A DNA stretch of 64,000 bases, from contig JANYHN010000008.1 of the NCBI GenBank assembly GCA_025359045.1, positions 82,657 through 146,656 on the forward strand, given 5' to 3'. A model generated the notes under the pieces. It ran no database searches and had not been told where the DNA came from. It worked only from the letters and a program-made list of their open reading frames with translations. This stretch comes from Hyphomicrobiales bacterium. GTDB taxonomy: Bacteria; Pseudomonadota; Alphaproteobacteria; Rhizobiales; Aestuariivirgaceae. Every line of letters starts with the position of its first letter. Position 1 is the first letter of the stretch. Both the position numbers and the translations under genes were made by a program. Shown piece by piece: positions 7,613 to 16,592 of this stretch.

Positions 7613-9457
7613 ATGCCAGTTTATCGTTCCAGAACCACCACCCATGGCCGCAATATGGCGGGTGCTCGCGGCCTATGGCGCGCCACGGGCATGAAGGATG
7701 GTGATTTTGGCAAACCAATTATTGCTGTGGTCAACAGCTTCACGCAGTTTGTGCCGGGCCATGTGCATTTGAAAGATATGGGCCAATTGGTGGCGCGCGA
7801 GATTGAGGCAGCAGGCGGCGTGGCCAAAGAGTTTAACACCATTGCAGTCGATGACGGCATCGCCATGGGCCATGACGGCATGCTCTACTCCCTGCCCTCG
7901 CGCGAGATCATCGCGGACTCGGTTGAGTATATGGTCAATGCGCATTGCGCCGACGCCATGGTTTGCATTTCCAATTGCGATAAGATTACGCCCGGCATGT
8001 TAATGGCTTCGATGCGCCTCAACATTCCGTCGGTGTTTGTTTCCGGCGGGCCGATGGAAGCTGGAAAATACCTCGCACCTTCAGGCAAAACCAAGGCGCT
8101 GGATTTGGTAGATGCCATGGTGGCTGCGGCTGATGATAAATATTCTGACGAAGAAGTTGAAACCATTGAACGCTCCGCCTGTCCCACCTGCGGGTCATGC
8201 TCTGGCATGTTTACGGCCAACTCGATGAATTGTTTGACTGAAGCGCTTGGTTTATCGTTGCCCGGCAATGGTTCAACCTTGGCTACGCATTCTGATCGCA
8301 AGCGCTTGTTCCTTGAGGCAGGTCATCTGATTGTTGATATTGCCAAGCGTTATTATGAGCAGAATGATGAAAGCGTGTTGCCGCGCAATGTGGCTTCGTT
8401 CAAAGCTTTTGAAAATGCCATGACGCTGGATATTGCAATGGGCGGTTCCACAAACACCGTACTGCATATTCTGGCTGCGGCCCATGAAGGTGGCATTCCG
8501 TTTACGATGGATGATATTGACCGTCTCTCGCGCGGTGTGCCTTGCATTTGCAAAGTGGCCCCCGCGAAATCCGATGTGCATATGGAAGATGTGCACCGCG
8601 CGGGTGGCATCATGTCGATTTTGGGCGAGTTGGAAAAAGGCGGCTTGATCCATACTGATTTGCCAACGGTTCATTCGGCCACTCTAGGTGCTGCAATCAA
8701 CCATTGGGATGTCACGCGCAGCAACTCCAAAACAGTGCGCGACTTTTTCTTGGCGGCCCCAGGCGGCGTGCCATCTCAAACCGCATTCTCCCAATCGCGC
8801 CGCTGGGATGATCTTGACGTTGACCGCGAAGCGGGCGCAATCCGCTCGGTTGAACATGCCTTCTCGAAAGACGGCGGCCTCGCCGTGCTCAAAGGCAATA
8901 TTGCTTTGGATGGCTGCATCGTTAAAACCGCTGGCGTTGACGAGTCCATCTTGAAATTCACTGGCCCTGCTGTTGTCTTTGAATCTCAAGACACAGCGGT
9001 GGCTGGCATTTTAAATGGTGACGTTAAAGCCGGTGATGTCGTTGTGATCCGATACGAAGGCCCACGCGGTGGGCCGGGCATGCAAGAGATGTTGTATCCA
9101 ACAAGCTACATCAAATCCAAAGGCCTCGGCAAAGCTTGCGCGCTGATCACTGATGGCAGATTTTCTGGTGGCACATCGGGCCTCTCCATTGGGCATGTTT
9201 CACCTGAAGCAGAAGAAGGCGGTTTGATTGCGCTCGTCCACACAGGTGACACAATCGAGATCGACATTCCCAACCGCACAATCAATTTGGCCGTGGGCGA
9301 GGCCGAACTGGAAAAGCGACGTGCGATGCAATTGGCCAGAGGCAAACACGCGTGGACACCCATGAAATCCCGCCCCCGCAAAGTCACGCAAGCACTTCGC
9401 GCTTATGCAGCATTCGCCACGTCAGCGGCTAAAGGTGCGGTTCGCTTTGTTCCCTAA
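7613..9457 (+). CDS. ilvD: Dihydroxy-acid dehydratase
   Basis: A 614-residue cytoplasmic Fe-S enzyme that removes water from 2,3-dihydroxy-isovalerate and -methylvalerate, the third step of valine and isoleucine synthesis and the feed of the leucine branch. Length and motifs match the E. coli-type family: [15 protein letters not shown] and [18 protein letters not shown] hold the cluster cysteines, followed by GLSLPGNGS and the C-terminal GRFSGG. AAGGA lies eleven bases before the ATG. The other ilv genes of the pathway lie at 19-25 kb and leuA at 12-14 kb. Its stop overlaps the stop of the next, convergent gene by two bases. No leader peptide is visible upstream. Confidence 0.97.
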   Translation: MPVYRSRTTTHGRNMAGARGLWRATGMKDGDFGKPIIAVVNSFTQFVPGHVHLKDMGQLVAREIEAAGGVAKEFNTIAVDDGIAMGHDGMLYSLPSREIIADSVEYMVNAHCADAMVCISNCDKITPGMLMASMRLNIPSVFVSGGPMEAGKYLAPSGKTKALDLVDAMVAAADDKYSDEEVETIERSACPTCGSCSGMFTANSMNCLTEALGLSLPGNGSTLATHSDRKRLFLEAGHLIVDIAKRYYEQNDESVLPRNVASFKAFENAMTLDIAMGGSTNTVLHILAAAHEGGIPFTMDDIDRLSRGVPCICKVAPAKSDVHMEDVHRAGGIMSILGELEKGGLIHTDLPTVHSATLGAAINHWDVTRSNSKTVRDFFLAAPGGVPSQTAFSQSRRWDDLDVDREAGAIRSVEHAFSKDGGLAVLKGNIALDGCIVKTAGVDESILKFTGPAVVFESQDTAVAGILNGDVKAGDVVVIRYEGPRGGPGMQEMLYPTSYIKSKGLGKACALITDGRFSGGTSGLSIGHVSPEAEEGGLIALVHTGDTIEIDIPNRTINLAVGEAELEKRRAMQLARGKHAWTPMKSRPRKVTQALRAYAAFATSAAKGAVRFVP

Positions 9458-10461
9458 ACCCCATCCCGCCGCAGCGGCGTGGTCGAACAGTGTATCCCAC
9501 CGCCATTTTTATGCATGGCGGCAAAGGGCACAGTGATCCATGAGACGTGATGCTTGGCCAGACGGTCTAGGGTTTCGTTGGTGGCACCTTCGGGCATCAG
9601 TAATTTGCCAGGTGCTATAGCAAGCGAATTGTTGATCCATGAATCATCAGCGGGACTGATCTCAATCAAGCGCACACCACGCGAATTTAAATCTTCCATA
9701 AATGAATAAGGCAAGCCAAAGGGATTGACCAAAGCCAGATCCTTATCGATCATCAAGAATGATACATCGATATGAATATCATAGCCCGGCAATTCAACGA
9801 TCAGCAGTTCAACGCCTTGGCGCTTCAGCACCTCGCCCACCTGCTCTGCCCCCTCGCGGTTAACACGCACGCCCACGCCAATGGCGCAGGTTTTATTGTT
9901 GATCCACGCAAAGCTGCCGCCTTCCATCACGCCCGTGCCTGAAATGGTGCGCAAGATTGGCACGCCAATTTTGGCCAGCGTTCGGGTGATGGCCAGTTCC
10001 TCACCACGGCGGATGCGAGCACCCATGCGGCATACGATTGCGCCGCCTTTCACCATGATGAGCGGATCGCGTGTATAGCAAGATTTCAGCCGCGTATGAT
10101 CAACGCCTTCAACATGATGCACCTCGATGCCTTCGCTCTCCAAAGCGCGCACCATGGCATCATGCTGGCTTTGCATCTTCGGAATATCGGGCGGCGTGTC
10201 TGACTGGAAATACCAGCCTTTTTCCATGTCACCAAAAGAACCAATTTCGGCGATGCGTTTTTTAGGGTCCACGATTTTCATTTCGGGCCCCGGGCGGTGC
10301 ACGAGGATGGAGCGGATCGTGCCTACATCATTATCAATCCCATAAACCTTGCCCCAATGGCGGTTAAGCTCGCTATCATCCTCGAAAGGCGGTGACGCAT
10401 CAGCTGCGAACATCTTGATAGTTTGATTATAGACCCAGTGGGGATTATTGCTGTTTGTCAT
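9454..10461 (-). CDS. Amidinotransferase / arginine deiminase-like hydrolase
   Basis: A 335-residue protein of the guanidine-modifying superfamily (arginine deiminase, dimethylarginine hydrolase, amidinotransferase). Motifs in order: YTRDP, EGGSF, HIDVSF (catalytic His) and [14 protein letters not shown] with the nucleophilic Cys325. These enzymes attack the guanidino carbon of arginine-like substrates. The substrate cannot be decided; dimethylarginine or glycine amidination are possible. No arginine catabolism gene is next to it. It is convergent with ilvD and the tRNA-Lys gene lies just upstream on the same strand. Confidence 0.8.
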   Translation of the reverse strand: MTNSNNPHWVYNQTIKMFAADASPPFEDDSELNRHWGKVYGIDNDVGTIRSILVHRPGPEMKIVDPKKRIAEIGSFGDMEKGWYFQSDTPPDIPKMQSQHDAMVRALESEGIEVHHVEGVDHTRLKSCYTRDPLIMVKGGAIVCRMGARIRRGEELAITRTLAKIGVPILRTISGTGVMEGGSFAWINNKTCAIGVGVRVNREGAEQVGEVLKRQGVELLIVELPGYDIHIDVSFLMIDKDLALVNPFGLPYSFMEDLNSRGVRLIEISPADDSWINNSLAIAPGKLLMPEGATNETLDRLAKHHVSWITVPFAAMHKNGGGIHCSTTPLRRDGV

Positions 10462-10507
10462 GTTGCGCTAAATCTACACCAGCTGCGCACATGTCGCAAA
10501 GGAGAAA

Positions 10508-10583
10508 TGGTGGGCGATGCAGGATTCGAACCTGCGACCCGATGATTAAGAGTCATCTGCTCTACCAACTGAGCTAATCGCCC
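10508..10583 (-). tRNA. tRNA-Lys (anticodon CTT)
   Basis: On the minus strand the sequence folds as a full cloverleaf: 7-bp acceptor stem (GGGCGAT with ATCGCCC), D arm GCTC...GAGC, anticodon stem GATGA/TCATC with loop CTCTTAA, and T arm with GGTTCGAATCC. The anticodon is CTT, read by lysine codons AAG. The 3' CCA is encoded in the gene. Confidence 0.97.
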
Positions 10584-10785
10584 GCTCCATTCAGAGCGAA
10601 GGCCCCGCGAACAGCGAGGCCAATGAGGGGCGGTATAGGCAGGAAATTTAGGGTTTGCAAGCGCGGAAATGGGATGTCATTCTAGGTGCATTGAGGGCTG
10701 CAGCTTTGAATCCCTCAACGCCCGCCATTGCTATTCACGCCAAAACCCCCGATAGTTTTTGTCAATCATATTGAGTGGAACATAA

Positions 10786-11772
10786 ATGAATTTGAGAACA
10801 TTTGGACGAACAGGCAAATCTGTGAGCGAGATTGGCTTTGGCGCTTGGGCCATTGGCGCAAGTTGGGGCGAAGTTGACGACACGCAATCCATCGCTGCCC
10901 TGCACGCCAGTCTCGATAGCGGGGTTAATTTTATCGATACAGCCGATGTTTACGGCGATGGACATTCTGAAAGGCTGATTGCGGGCGTTGTAAAACAGCG
11001 CAGCGGCCCTGCCCCGTTCATTGCCACCAAAGCTGGCCGCCGTCTGCCAAAACAAATAGCGGAAGGTTATACAGAGGCCAATTTAAGAAGTTGGATTGAC
11101 CGCAGCAGAACAAATCTTCAGATGGACACGTTGGATTTGGTGCAACTTCATTGTCCACCCACAGCGCTTTATCAGAGTGCGGGTGTGTTTGATATTCTTG
11201 ATACACTTAAAGCCGAGGGCAAGCTTCGCAATTATGGTGTGAGCGTGGAGCGCATTGATGAAGCGCTAAAGGCAATCACTTACCCCGGTGTGGTCAGTGT
11301 TCAAATTATTTTCAATATCTTTCGCCAGCGCGTGGCTGATGATTTTCTGCAAGCGGCCAAGCAGAGGAAGGTTGCTGTCATTGCGCGCGTTCCAATGGCC
11401 AGCGGATTGCTGACCGGAAAAATGAGGGCCGACACGAAATTTGAAGACACAGATCACCGCAAGTTTAACCGCAATGGCGAAGCTTTCGATATGGGCGAAA
11501 CATTTTCAGGTGTTCCCTATGATGTGGCCTTGGCGGCGGTTGAGCGCATCAGGCCGCTGGTTGGGCACAACCAGACCATGGCACAATTTGCGCTGCGTTG
11601 GATTTTGATGTTCGATGGCATCACAGTGGCTATCCCTGGTGCCAAAACAATTGAGCAATCAGTTATGAACGCAAAGGCCAGTGAGTGTGACGCTCTTTCG
11701 CCAGACACGATGGCGGCTCTCAAGGCGATTTATGATGAGGATATCAAGCCGCATGTTCATAACCGATGGTGA
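10786..11772 (+). CDS. Aldo/keto reductase
   Basis: 328 residues with a TIM-barrel NADPH-dependent oxidoreductase pattern. The catalytic tetrad is visible: Asp and Tyr in NFIDTADVYGDG, Lys in FIATKAGRR and His in DLVQLHCPP. The C-terminal part contains ALRWILMFDGITVAIPGAKT, the usual NADP-binding end strand. It probably reduces an aldehyde or ketone, but the substrate is unknown. It stands alone between the tRNA-Lys gene and a small secreted protein gene. Confidence 0.9.
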   Translation: MNLRTFGRTGKSVSEIGFGAWAIGASWGEVDDTQSIAALHASLDSGVNFIDTADVYGDGHSERLIAGVVKQRSGPAPFIATKAGRRLPKQIAEGYTEANLRSWIDRSRTNLQMDTLDLVQLHCPPTALYQSAGVFDILDTLKAEGKLRNYGVSVERIDEALKAITYPGVVSVQIIFNIFRQRVADDFLQAAKQRKVAVIARVPMASGLLTGKMRADTKFEDTDHRKFNRNGEAFDMGETFSGVPYDVALAAVERIRPLVGHNQTMAQFALRWILMFDGITVAIPGAKTIEQSVMNAKASECDALSPDTMAALKAIYDEDIKPHVHNRW

Positions 11773-11874
11773 TTCCGGCCCAATGATTGGCGGTGTTTGT
11801 AAGAAATTTGGCCTTGGCAAGCGCGGAAATTGTTTTCGGTTTAAGTGACCACGCAGGCCAAATTTCGCTATTTG

Positions 11875-12093
11875 TTATTTTCCAGACGCGTTTAAAATTT
11901 GCGCTCCGGCTGGTGGCAGAGGCTGTGGATTCAACGTCACTGCTGAACCCGAACGCTGCGTGTTAATGGCACCTTGAATGCTGTTTTGTGCATTCAAGTG
12001 ATATTTGCCCGGAGGTTCAGGCTGCGGGTTAAAAGCCCAACATGCCGTTGCGGCTAAATTGGCGAATATTAAAGCGAGGATCATGCGTTTCAT
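11875..12093 (-). CDS. Small secreted protein with NPQPEPPG/NPQPLPP motifs
   Basis: 72 residues: a signal peptide (MKRMILALIFANLAATACWA) followed by a short mature protein that begins with FNPQPEPPGK and ends with LNPQPLPPAGAQ. The repeated NPQP-x-PP motif is known in many unnamed small exported proteins, but I know of no function. A good ribosome site (AAGGAGA) lies upstream. A tandem CTGAAC element is found 74-90 bases before the start. Confidence 0.75.
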   Translation of the reverse strand: MKRMILALIFANLAATACWAFNPQPEPPGKYHLNAQNSIQGAINTQRSGSAVTLNPQPLPPAGAQILNASGK

Positions 12094-12166
12094 CGTGTTT
12101 CTCCTTGTTGAGTTTTAAGGTGAACCCGATGTGCCAGACCGCGGCTGAACTGCAGGTGAGGTGCGT

Positions 12167-12183
12167 GTTCAGGTGGGGTTCAG
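12167..12183 (-). promoter_or_regulatory. Direct repeat CTGAAC-N5-CTGAAC
   Basis: Two copies of CTGAAC on the minus strand, exactly 11 bases apart, lie upstream of the small NPQPEPPG protein. The same arrangement occurs at 26334-26350. An 11-base spacing of direct half-sites is typical of OmpR/PhoB-type response regulators; the regulator is not known. Confidence 0.45.
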
Positions 12184-12223
12184 GATGGGCGATTGAAGTT
12201 TCGTACTGAATTCGGAACTGCAC

Positions 12224-12260
12224 TTTTCCCTCTCGCCCGCACTCGTGGGAAGAGGGAAAA
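12224..12260. repeat. Inverted repeat downstream of leuA
   Basis: A 10-bp perfect stem (TTTTCCCTCT with AGAGGGAAAA) with a small inner CCC/GGG pair lies just after the leuA stop. It resembles the CCCTCTC repeats elsewhere in the window. No T-run follows on either strand, so it is not a classical terminator, though it may protect the mRNA end. Confidence 0.6.
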
Positions 12261-12264
12261 AGGG

Positions 12265-13932
12265 TTAGCGCTTGATGGCGCGGTTTACGCCGCTGACTAC
12301 GGCTTTGAGGCTGGCGACCACGATGTTTTTGTCGATGCCGACGCCGAATAGAGTTGTGCCATTTGCCAGGCGGAATTCGACATAGGCGATGGCCGCTGCG
12401 TTGGCGCCAACACCCATGATGTGTTCGCGGTAATCAACGAGATCGAAGGCCAGCCCGCTTTCTTTTTTCAAAGCATCTACAAAGCCGTCCACCGGGCCGT
12501 TACCATGGCCTTTGATGGTTTTGGGCTTGCCGTCCACCATCAGTTTAGCGGTGATGGGTTGGTCGCCGTGGTCGCTCGTCGCGTGGTGTTCTATGAATTT
12601 ATATTTGCCGTTGCCTTCGAGATATTCAGCCTCGAATGCGCTCCACAAGCGGTCTGCTGCAACTTCAACGCCCTCCCCGTCCGCGATTTGCTGCACGACT
12701 TTGGAGAATTCGATTTGCAGGCGGCGCGGCAGGTCTATGCCGTGTTCGGTTTCCATGAGATAGGCGATGCCGCCCTTACCGCTTTGGCTGTTGATGCGCA
12801 CCACGGCTTCGTAGCTGCGGCCCAAATCCATTGGGTCAATCGGCAGATATGGCACTTCCCATAGCGGCTGATTGCTGGCCTTCATGGCTTTGAAGCCTTT
12901 GTTGATGGCATCCTGATGTGAACCTGAAAACGCAGTGAAGACAAGCTCGCCTGCGTAGGGGTGGCGCGGGTGGATGGGCAGCTGATTGCAATATTCGGCC
13001 ATGCGCACCAGGTCATTCACATTGGAAATATCCAGTTGCGGATCAATGCCTTGGCTGAACATGTTCATAGCCAGGGTTATGATATCCACATTGCCGGTGC
13101 GTTCGCCATTGCCGAAAAGCGTTCCTTCAACACGGTCAGCGCCCGCCATCAGGCCCAGCTCGGTTGCAGCCACCGCGCAGCCGCGATCATTATGGGCGTG
13201 AAGGGAATAGATAATGCTGTCGCGGTTTTTGATATTGCCGACTGACCATTCGATTTGATCGGCGTGAATGTTTGGCGTTGCCGCCTCCACAGTGAATGGC
13301 AGATTGAGGATCAGGCGTTGGCGTGGTGTGGGCTCAATGACATCCATAACCGCCTCGCAGATTTCTTTTGAGAAATCGAGCTCGGTGCCCATGAAGCTTT
13401 CGGGGGAATATTGAAAGCGGATGGCCTGTTTCATGCCGCTCTCATCCGTCATTTTGCGGATCAGCTTGGCTGCACCCACGGCGATATCACGAATTCCAGC
13501 GCGGTCTTTTTGAAACACCACGCGGCGTTGCAGTTCCGACGTGGAATTATAGAAATGCACAATAGCGTGTTTAGCTCCATTGATGCCTTCAAAGGTGCGG
13601 CGGATCAAATCTTCGCGACATTGCACAAGAACTTGGATCGTTACATCGTCGGGGATCAAATGATGATCGATCAAGTGGCGGCAGAAATCAAAGTCCGTCT
13701 GGCTGGCGGAGGGGAATCCGATTTCAATTTCTTTGAATCCCATTTTAACGAGCGCGTTCCACATGCGGATTTTGCGGTCGGGGCCCATAGGCTCGATGAG
13801 GCTTTGATTACCATCGCGCAAATCGACGCTGCACCAGATGGGCGGGCTTGTGATTTGAGCCGTTGGCCATTTGCGGTTTGGCAAGTCGACGGGCGCGAAG
13901 GCGCGGTATTTTTGGGTAGGATTGATCATCAT
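12265..13932 (-). CDS. leuA: 2-isopropylmalate synthase
   Basis: A 555-residue enzyme that joins acetyl-CoA and 2-oxoisovalerate, the committed step of leucine synthesis. The HMGL-like TIM barrel begins with PPIWCSVDLRDGNQSL (metal and substrate residues) and contains SLHAHNDRGCAVAA, with the two metal-binding histidines. The last ~130 residues form the allosteric LeuA dimerisation domain that binds leucine. The length fits the long LeuA type. Two ATGs stand side by side at the start (13932 and 13929). A leader peptide rich in leucine codons, with a strong RNA fold, lies just upstream, so expression is probably controlled by leucine supply. Confidence 0.96.
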   Translation of the reverse strand: MMINPTQKYRAFAPVDLPNRKWPTAQITSPPIWCSVDLRDGNQSLIEPMGPDRKIRMWNALVKMGFKEIEIGFPSASQTDFDFCRHLIDHHLIPDDVTIQVLVQCREDLIRRTFEGINGAKHAIVHFYNSTSELQRRVVFQKDRAGIRDIAVGAAKLIRKMTDESGMKQAIRFQYSPESFMGTELDFSKEICEAVMDVIEPTPRQRLILNLPFTVEAATPNIHADQIEWSVGNIKNRDSIIYSLHAHNDRGCAVAATELGLMAGADRVEGTLFGNGERTGNVDIITLAMNMFSQGIDPQLDISNVNDLVRMAEYCNQLPIHPRHPYAGELVFTAFSGSHQDAINKGFKAMKASNQPLWEVPYLPIDPMDLGRSYEAVVRINSQSGKGGIAYLMETEHGIDLPRRLQIEFSKVVQQIADGEGVEVAADRLWSAFEAEYLEGNGKYKFIEHHATSDHGDQPITAKLMVDGKPKTIKGHGNGPVDGFVDALKKESGLAFDLVDYREHIMGVGANAAAIAYVEFRLANGTTLFGVGIDKNIVVASLKAVVSGVNRAIKR

Positions 13933-13947
13933 GATATTTATGTCTCG

Positions 13948-14031
13948 TTCTGCTTATTTCGGGTGATTTATGCGTTCCCCTGCAGAGCCTGGGCGAACGC
14001 CCAAAAGGCCCTCAGGGGCTGATAAGCAGAA
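13948..14031 (-). promoter_or_regulatory. Folded RNA leader of leuA (attenuator candidate)
   Basis: A 10-base perfect inverted repeat (minus strand TTCTGCTTAT at 14031-14022 with ATAAGCAGAA at 13957-13948) pairs the leucine codons of the leader peptide with the region just before the leuA start. Inside lies a nested hairpin: CCCCTG/CAGGGG, AGGGCC/GGCTCT and GGGC/GCCC. No U-run follows, so it more likely hides the leuA ribosome site than ends transcription. Ribosomes stalled on leucine codons would open the outer pairing. The fold is seen; the mechanism is inferred. Confidence 0.7.
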
Positions 14032-14059
14032 GCTTCAGTGATTTTGCGTTCGACGACAT
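14012..14059 (-). CDS. leuA leader peptide
   Basis: A 15-codon reading frame with sequence MSSNAKSLKLLLISP and TGA stop. Four of the last eight residues are leucine, the hallmark of a leucine attenuation peptide. Its leucine codons lie in the stem that pairs with the leuA start region. The ATG lies six bases after the predicted -10 box, so the transcript probably starts at or next to it and the peptide is translated leaderless; no ribosome site is present. It is too short for normal gene callers. Confidence 0.75.
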   Translation of the reverse strand: MSSNAKSLKLLLISP

Positions 14060-14065
14060 GGAGAC

Positions 14066-14094
14066 TATGTATCGCAATTTGGCGCTTAAGGCAA
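14066..14094 (-). promoter_or_regulatory. Predicted leuA promoter
   Basis: On the minus strand, TTGCCT (14094-14089), a 17-base spacer and TACATA (14071-14066) look like a sigma-70 type promoter. The predicted start point falls on the ATG of the leader peptide. Confidence 0.55.
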
Positions 14095-14187
14095 ATTTTA
14101 ACCACGGGGTTGTGGTGGCCACAGACTCGGCTTAGTTTTGTCACAGTTTACCAGCATAGAACGGCCATCAATTTTCGGGAATCAATT

Positions 14188-14433
14188 ATGATCAAGACAC
14201 TTTCTTATGCCGCTGCTTTCAGCATGGTTTTTGGCGCGGGCGCTATGGCTGGCACTTGCCAAGATGATGTTGCAAAAATCGATGCCGCATTGAAGACGGC
14301 CACTCTTGATGCCGATGTTAAGACCGAAGTGAATGATCTGCGCGAGCAAGCAGTGCAGCTGTGCGGCGCTGGCAATGAAAAAGAAGGCGTTGATGTAACC
14401 GCCCAAGCCAAGGCCCTTCTCGGCGTCGAGTGA
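14188..14433 (+). CDS. Small secreted protein
   Basis: 81 residues from the ATG at 14188; an open frame extends further upstream but would run over the leuA promoter. It has a signal peptide (MIKTLSYAAAFSMVFGAGAMAG), then a helical mature part with two cysteines (TCQDDV and VQLCGAGN) that may bond. No family recognised. It ends immediately before the convergent membrane protein gene. Confidence 0.6.
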   Translation: MIKTLSYAAAFSMVFGAGAMAGTCQDDVAKIDAALKTATLDADVKTEVNDLREQAVQLCGAGNEKEGVDVTAQAKALLGVE

Positions 14434-14862
14434 TTAGGCTGCGAAGGCCAAAACTGCACTGATTAATGCTAACACTGCACCGGTAATCGCAATGTGAGAT
14501 AACATTTTTGCGCGTCCCATTAGCGCGGTGTTTCCGGTTGCGAGCATTTGTTTGACAGTGGCGCGGGCTGCGAAATGGCAGACCACAAAAATTAGAACGA
14601 ACGTCAGCTTGACGTGAAACCATTTGCTCACTCCGGCCATGCTGCCCAGATTGGCCAGCAGCAATCCGCCCGTGATCAAAATGACGATCACAGCTGCGTC
14701 ATGATATTTGCGGTTGGCGAGGCGGCCCATTGCGAGACCCTTTGCGATATCGCCACTTTGGGACTTTGCCGTGCCCAAATTCACAATGTTCGAAATACCG
14801 ATGCCGATGCCGATTGCTATTGCCAGAAGATGAAGCGCTAATATTAGTTGGTGATAGCTCAC
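14434..14862 (-). CDS. Four-helix inner-membrane protein
   Basis: 142 residues with four hydrophobic segments: about 5-28, 55-75, 82-100 and 120-140. Histidines lie in the first and third helices (ALHLLAI and VVCHFAAR), and His90-type helix residues recall CopD- or heme-binding four-helix proteins, but I cannot place it in a family with confidence. Its ATG overlaps the stop of the PhzF gene by four bases, so they are co-translated. Confidence 0.6.
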   Translation of the reverse strand: MSYHQLILALHLLAIAIGIGIGISNIVNLGTAKSQSGDIAKGLAMGRLANRKYHDAAVIVILITGGLLLANLGSMAGVSKWFHVKLTFVLIFVVCHFAARATVKQMLATGNTALMGRAKMLSHIAITGAVLALISAVLAFAA

Positions 14863-15773
14863 AGATCAATTTCCCCACTCATCATGCGCACAGCAGAACC
14901 GCCAACGCGAACGGCAGTGAGTTTGCCAGATTTCACATCGGCTTCAAGTTTTAAATCGGATGGGCGGCCCATTTCATAGCCCTGCTCCAATTGCCACATG
15001 TGCGTTCCGTCCTTGAGGTTTTCAGCTTTCAGTAATTGTGCTGCCAGCAAGGCCGTAGCTGAACCTGTGGCAGGGTCTTCTGGAATGCCGCCTGTGGGCG
15101 AATACATGCGGGAGCGGAACGCCGCATTTGGGCCATTGCCACCGCGCGTGTAGATATAGGCGGCGTCGGCTGTTCCGCCCAAAGGCTTGAGAAGATCAGA
15201 CCAATAGGGTTCGCGCACTTGAGATTTTTCTAATGCTGCGCGGGTTTTGACAGGCACATAGAAGAAACGTGGGCCGCCTTCCAAACTGGTGATGCTATGG
15301 CCATCAAAGCCAATATCTTCTGGCTCAAGATTGACCGCTTTTGCCGTATCGCCAATTGAGGGTAAACCAATATCGACAATAAATGGCACAACAGGTGCTG
15401 TGAAGATTCCGGAACAATGATCAGCAATGCGGGTAACTTTGACTGGAGTTAAACCCGCCTTGAGCTCGAGGCGGATTTCAGTCGAGATCGTGCAGCCCGG
15501 CTTATTGTTTAGTTCAGCTAACAATATCGCAGTGCCTAATGTGGGGTGGCCTGCAAATGGCATTTCACCTCCCGGATAGAAGATGCGCACTTTGGCCGTG
15601 TTGTTGGAGCTTTCAGGCCTCATCACAAATGTGGTCTCAGAAAGATTGAATTCTTTCGTAATTGTTTGCATTTGCTCCGTGGACAGATGATCCGCGCCCA
15701 GAACAACAGCCAGTGGATTGCCCGCAAATTTACGGGTGGTGAAAACATCAAGTGTGTGGAATTTGAGTTTCAT
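14859..15773 (-). CDS. PhzF family isomerase/epimerase
   Basis: 304 residues counted from the ATG at 15773, which gives the typical N-terminus MKLKFHTLDVFT; an ATG six codons earlier is less likely. PhzF folds are two diaminopimelate-epimerase-like halves. Seen here are FAGNPLAVV, the catalytic Glu46 in NLSETTFV, MPFAGHPTLGTA and EDPATGSA near the C-terminal end. The family includes phenazine and diketopiperazine-type isomerases; most members in bacteria without phenazine genes have no known substrate. It precedes a membrane protein gene with a 4-bp overlap. Confidence 0.88.
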   Translation of the reverse strand: MKLKFHTLDVFTTRKFAGNPLAVVLGADHLSTEQMQTITKEFNLSETTFVMRPESSNNTAKVRIFYPGGEMPFAGHPTLGTAILLAELNNKPGCTISTEIRLELKAGLTPVKVTRIADHCSGIFTAPVVPFIVDIGLPSIGDTAKAVNLEPEDIGFDGHSITSLEGGPRFFYVPVKTRAALEKSQVREPYWSDLLKPLGGTADAAYIYTRGGNGPNAAFRSRMYSPTGGIPEDPATGSATALLAAQLLKAENLKDGTHMWQLEQGYEMGRPSDLKLEADVKSGKLTAVRVGGSAVRMMSGEIDL

Positions 15774-15839
15774 GATGGTAGGAAACTGCAATTAATTTCG
15801 AAACGCGGCAAGCAAAACATTGTGCCGATTGTTATGATC

Positions 15840-16592
15840 TTACAGCATGTGCATCAATGCATCATAGATCAACTTCAACGAAACGAGCAGCAAAGCGATT
15901 TCGACCGCTTTGAAGAATGGGCCTTCTGGTAAAATCTTGGTGAGTTTAAAACCAGCCCATGCACCGAACAAAGCCATAGGCACAAGATAAAGACATTTTT
16001 CCAAACTGATTAAGTTTATTTGGCCCAAGAACCAGTAGGGTGGAAGTTTCAAGGCGTTGATGATCGCAAACGCAATCGTCGAGGTGCCAGCATATTTCAT
16101 TTTGCTGAGACGTTGCGGCAGCACATACATTTGAAATGGAATGCCGCCTGCATGCGCCACAAAGCTGGTGAATCCTGCAATAGTGCCCCAAAAGAGACCG
16201 CGCGGCACGTCGGCTGGTTTGGCCTCAACTTCTTTTTTCTTGCTCTTGATATAAAGATCGACCGAATACCAAACGCCAATTGCGCCGACGATCAGTTTGA
16301 CCAAATCATCGCTATTGAATTGTGCGGTGGCCCAACCAATGCCGATGCCGATGGTGGCTGCAAAAACCATGATCTTGATGTTCCAAAGATCATAATCTTT
16401 TCGGTAAAGCCAAAGGCCATAAAGATCGCTGATGACATAAAGCGGAAGCAACAGTCCAGCGGCAACCACTGGTGAGATCACTTGGGCTAGTATTGGAACT
16501 GCTAAAATGCCGATCCCAGGCACACCGCCTTTTGATGCACCGACCACAAATGTTGCAACGGATGCGAATATCCAGAAGAGTGTCGTGTCCAT
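15840..16592 (-). CDS. TSUP (TauE/SafE) family permease
   Basis: 250 residues with about eight hydrophobic segments. The N-terminus ASKGGVPGIGILAVPIL and the repeat GFTSFVAHAGGIPFQMYVLPQ are the two duplicated signature helices of the TauE/SafE (DUF81) family. Members export sulfite, sulfoacetate or similar anions, or take up such compounds; the cargo is unknown here. Its ATG follows directly on the stop of the UPF0303 gene (zero gap), so they form an operon. Confidence 0.88.
   Translation of the reverse strand: MDTTLFWIFASVATFVVGASKGGVPGIGILAVPILAQVISPVVAAGLLLPLYVISDLYGLWLYRKDYDLWNIKIMVFAATIGIGIGWATAQFNSDDLVKLIVGAIGVWYSVDLYIKSKKKEVEAKPADVPRGLFWGTIAGFTSFVAHAGGIPFQMYVLPQRLSKMKYAGTSTIAFAIINALKLPPYWFLGQINLISLEKCLYLVPMALFGAWAGFKLTKILPEGPFFKAVEIALLLVSLKLIYDALMHML

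Noticed and set aside
12224..12260. Terminator of leuA
   Set aside because: The stem is strong, but no T-run follows on the leuA strand, so it is listed as a repeat.
13411..14022. Open frame of 203 codons opposite leuA
   Set aside because: It overlaps leuA and its leader on the other strand and gives no recognisable protein.
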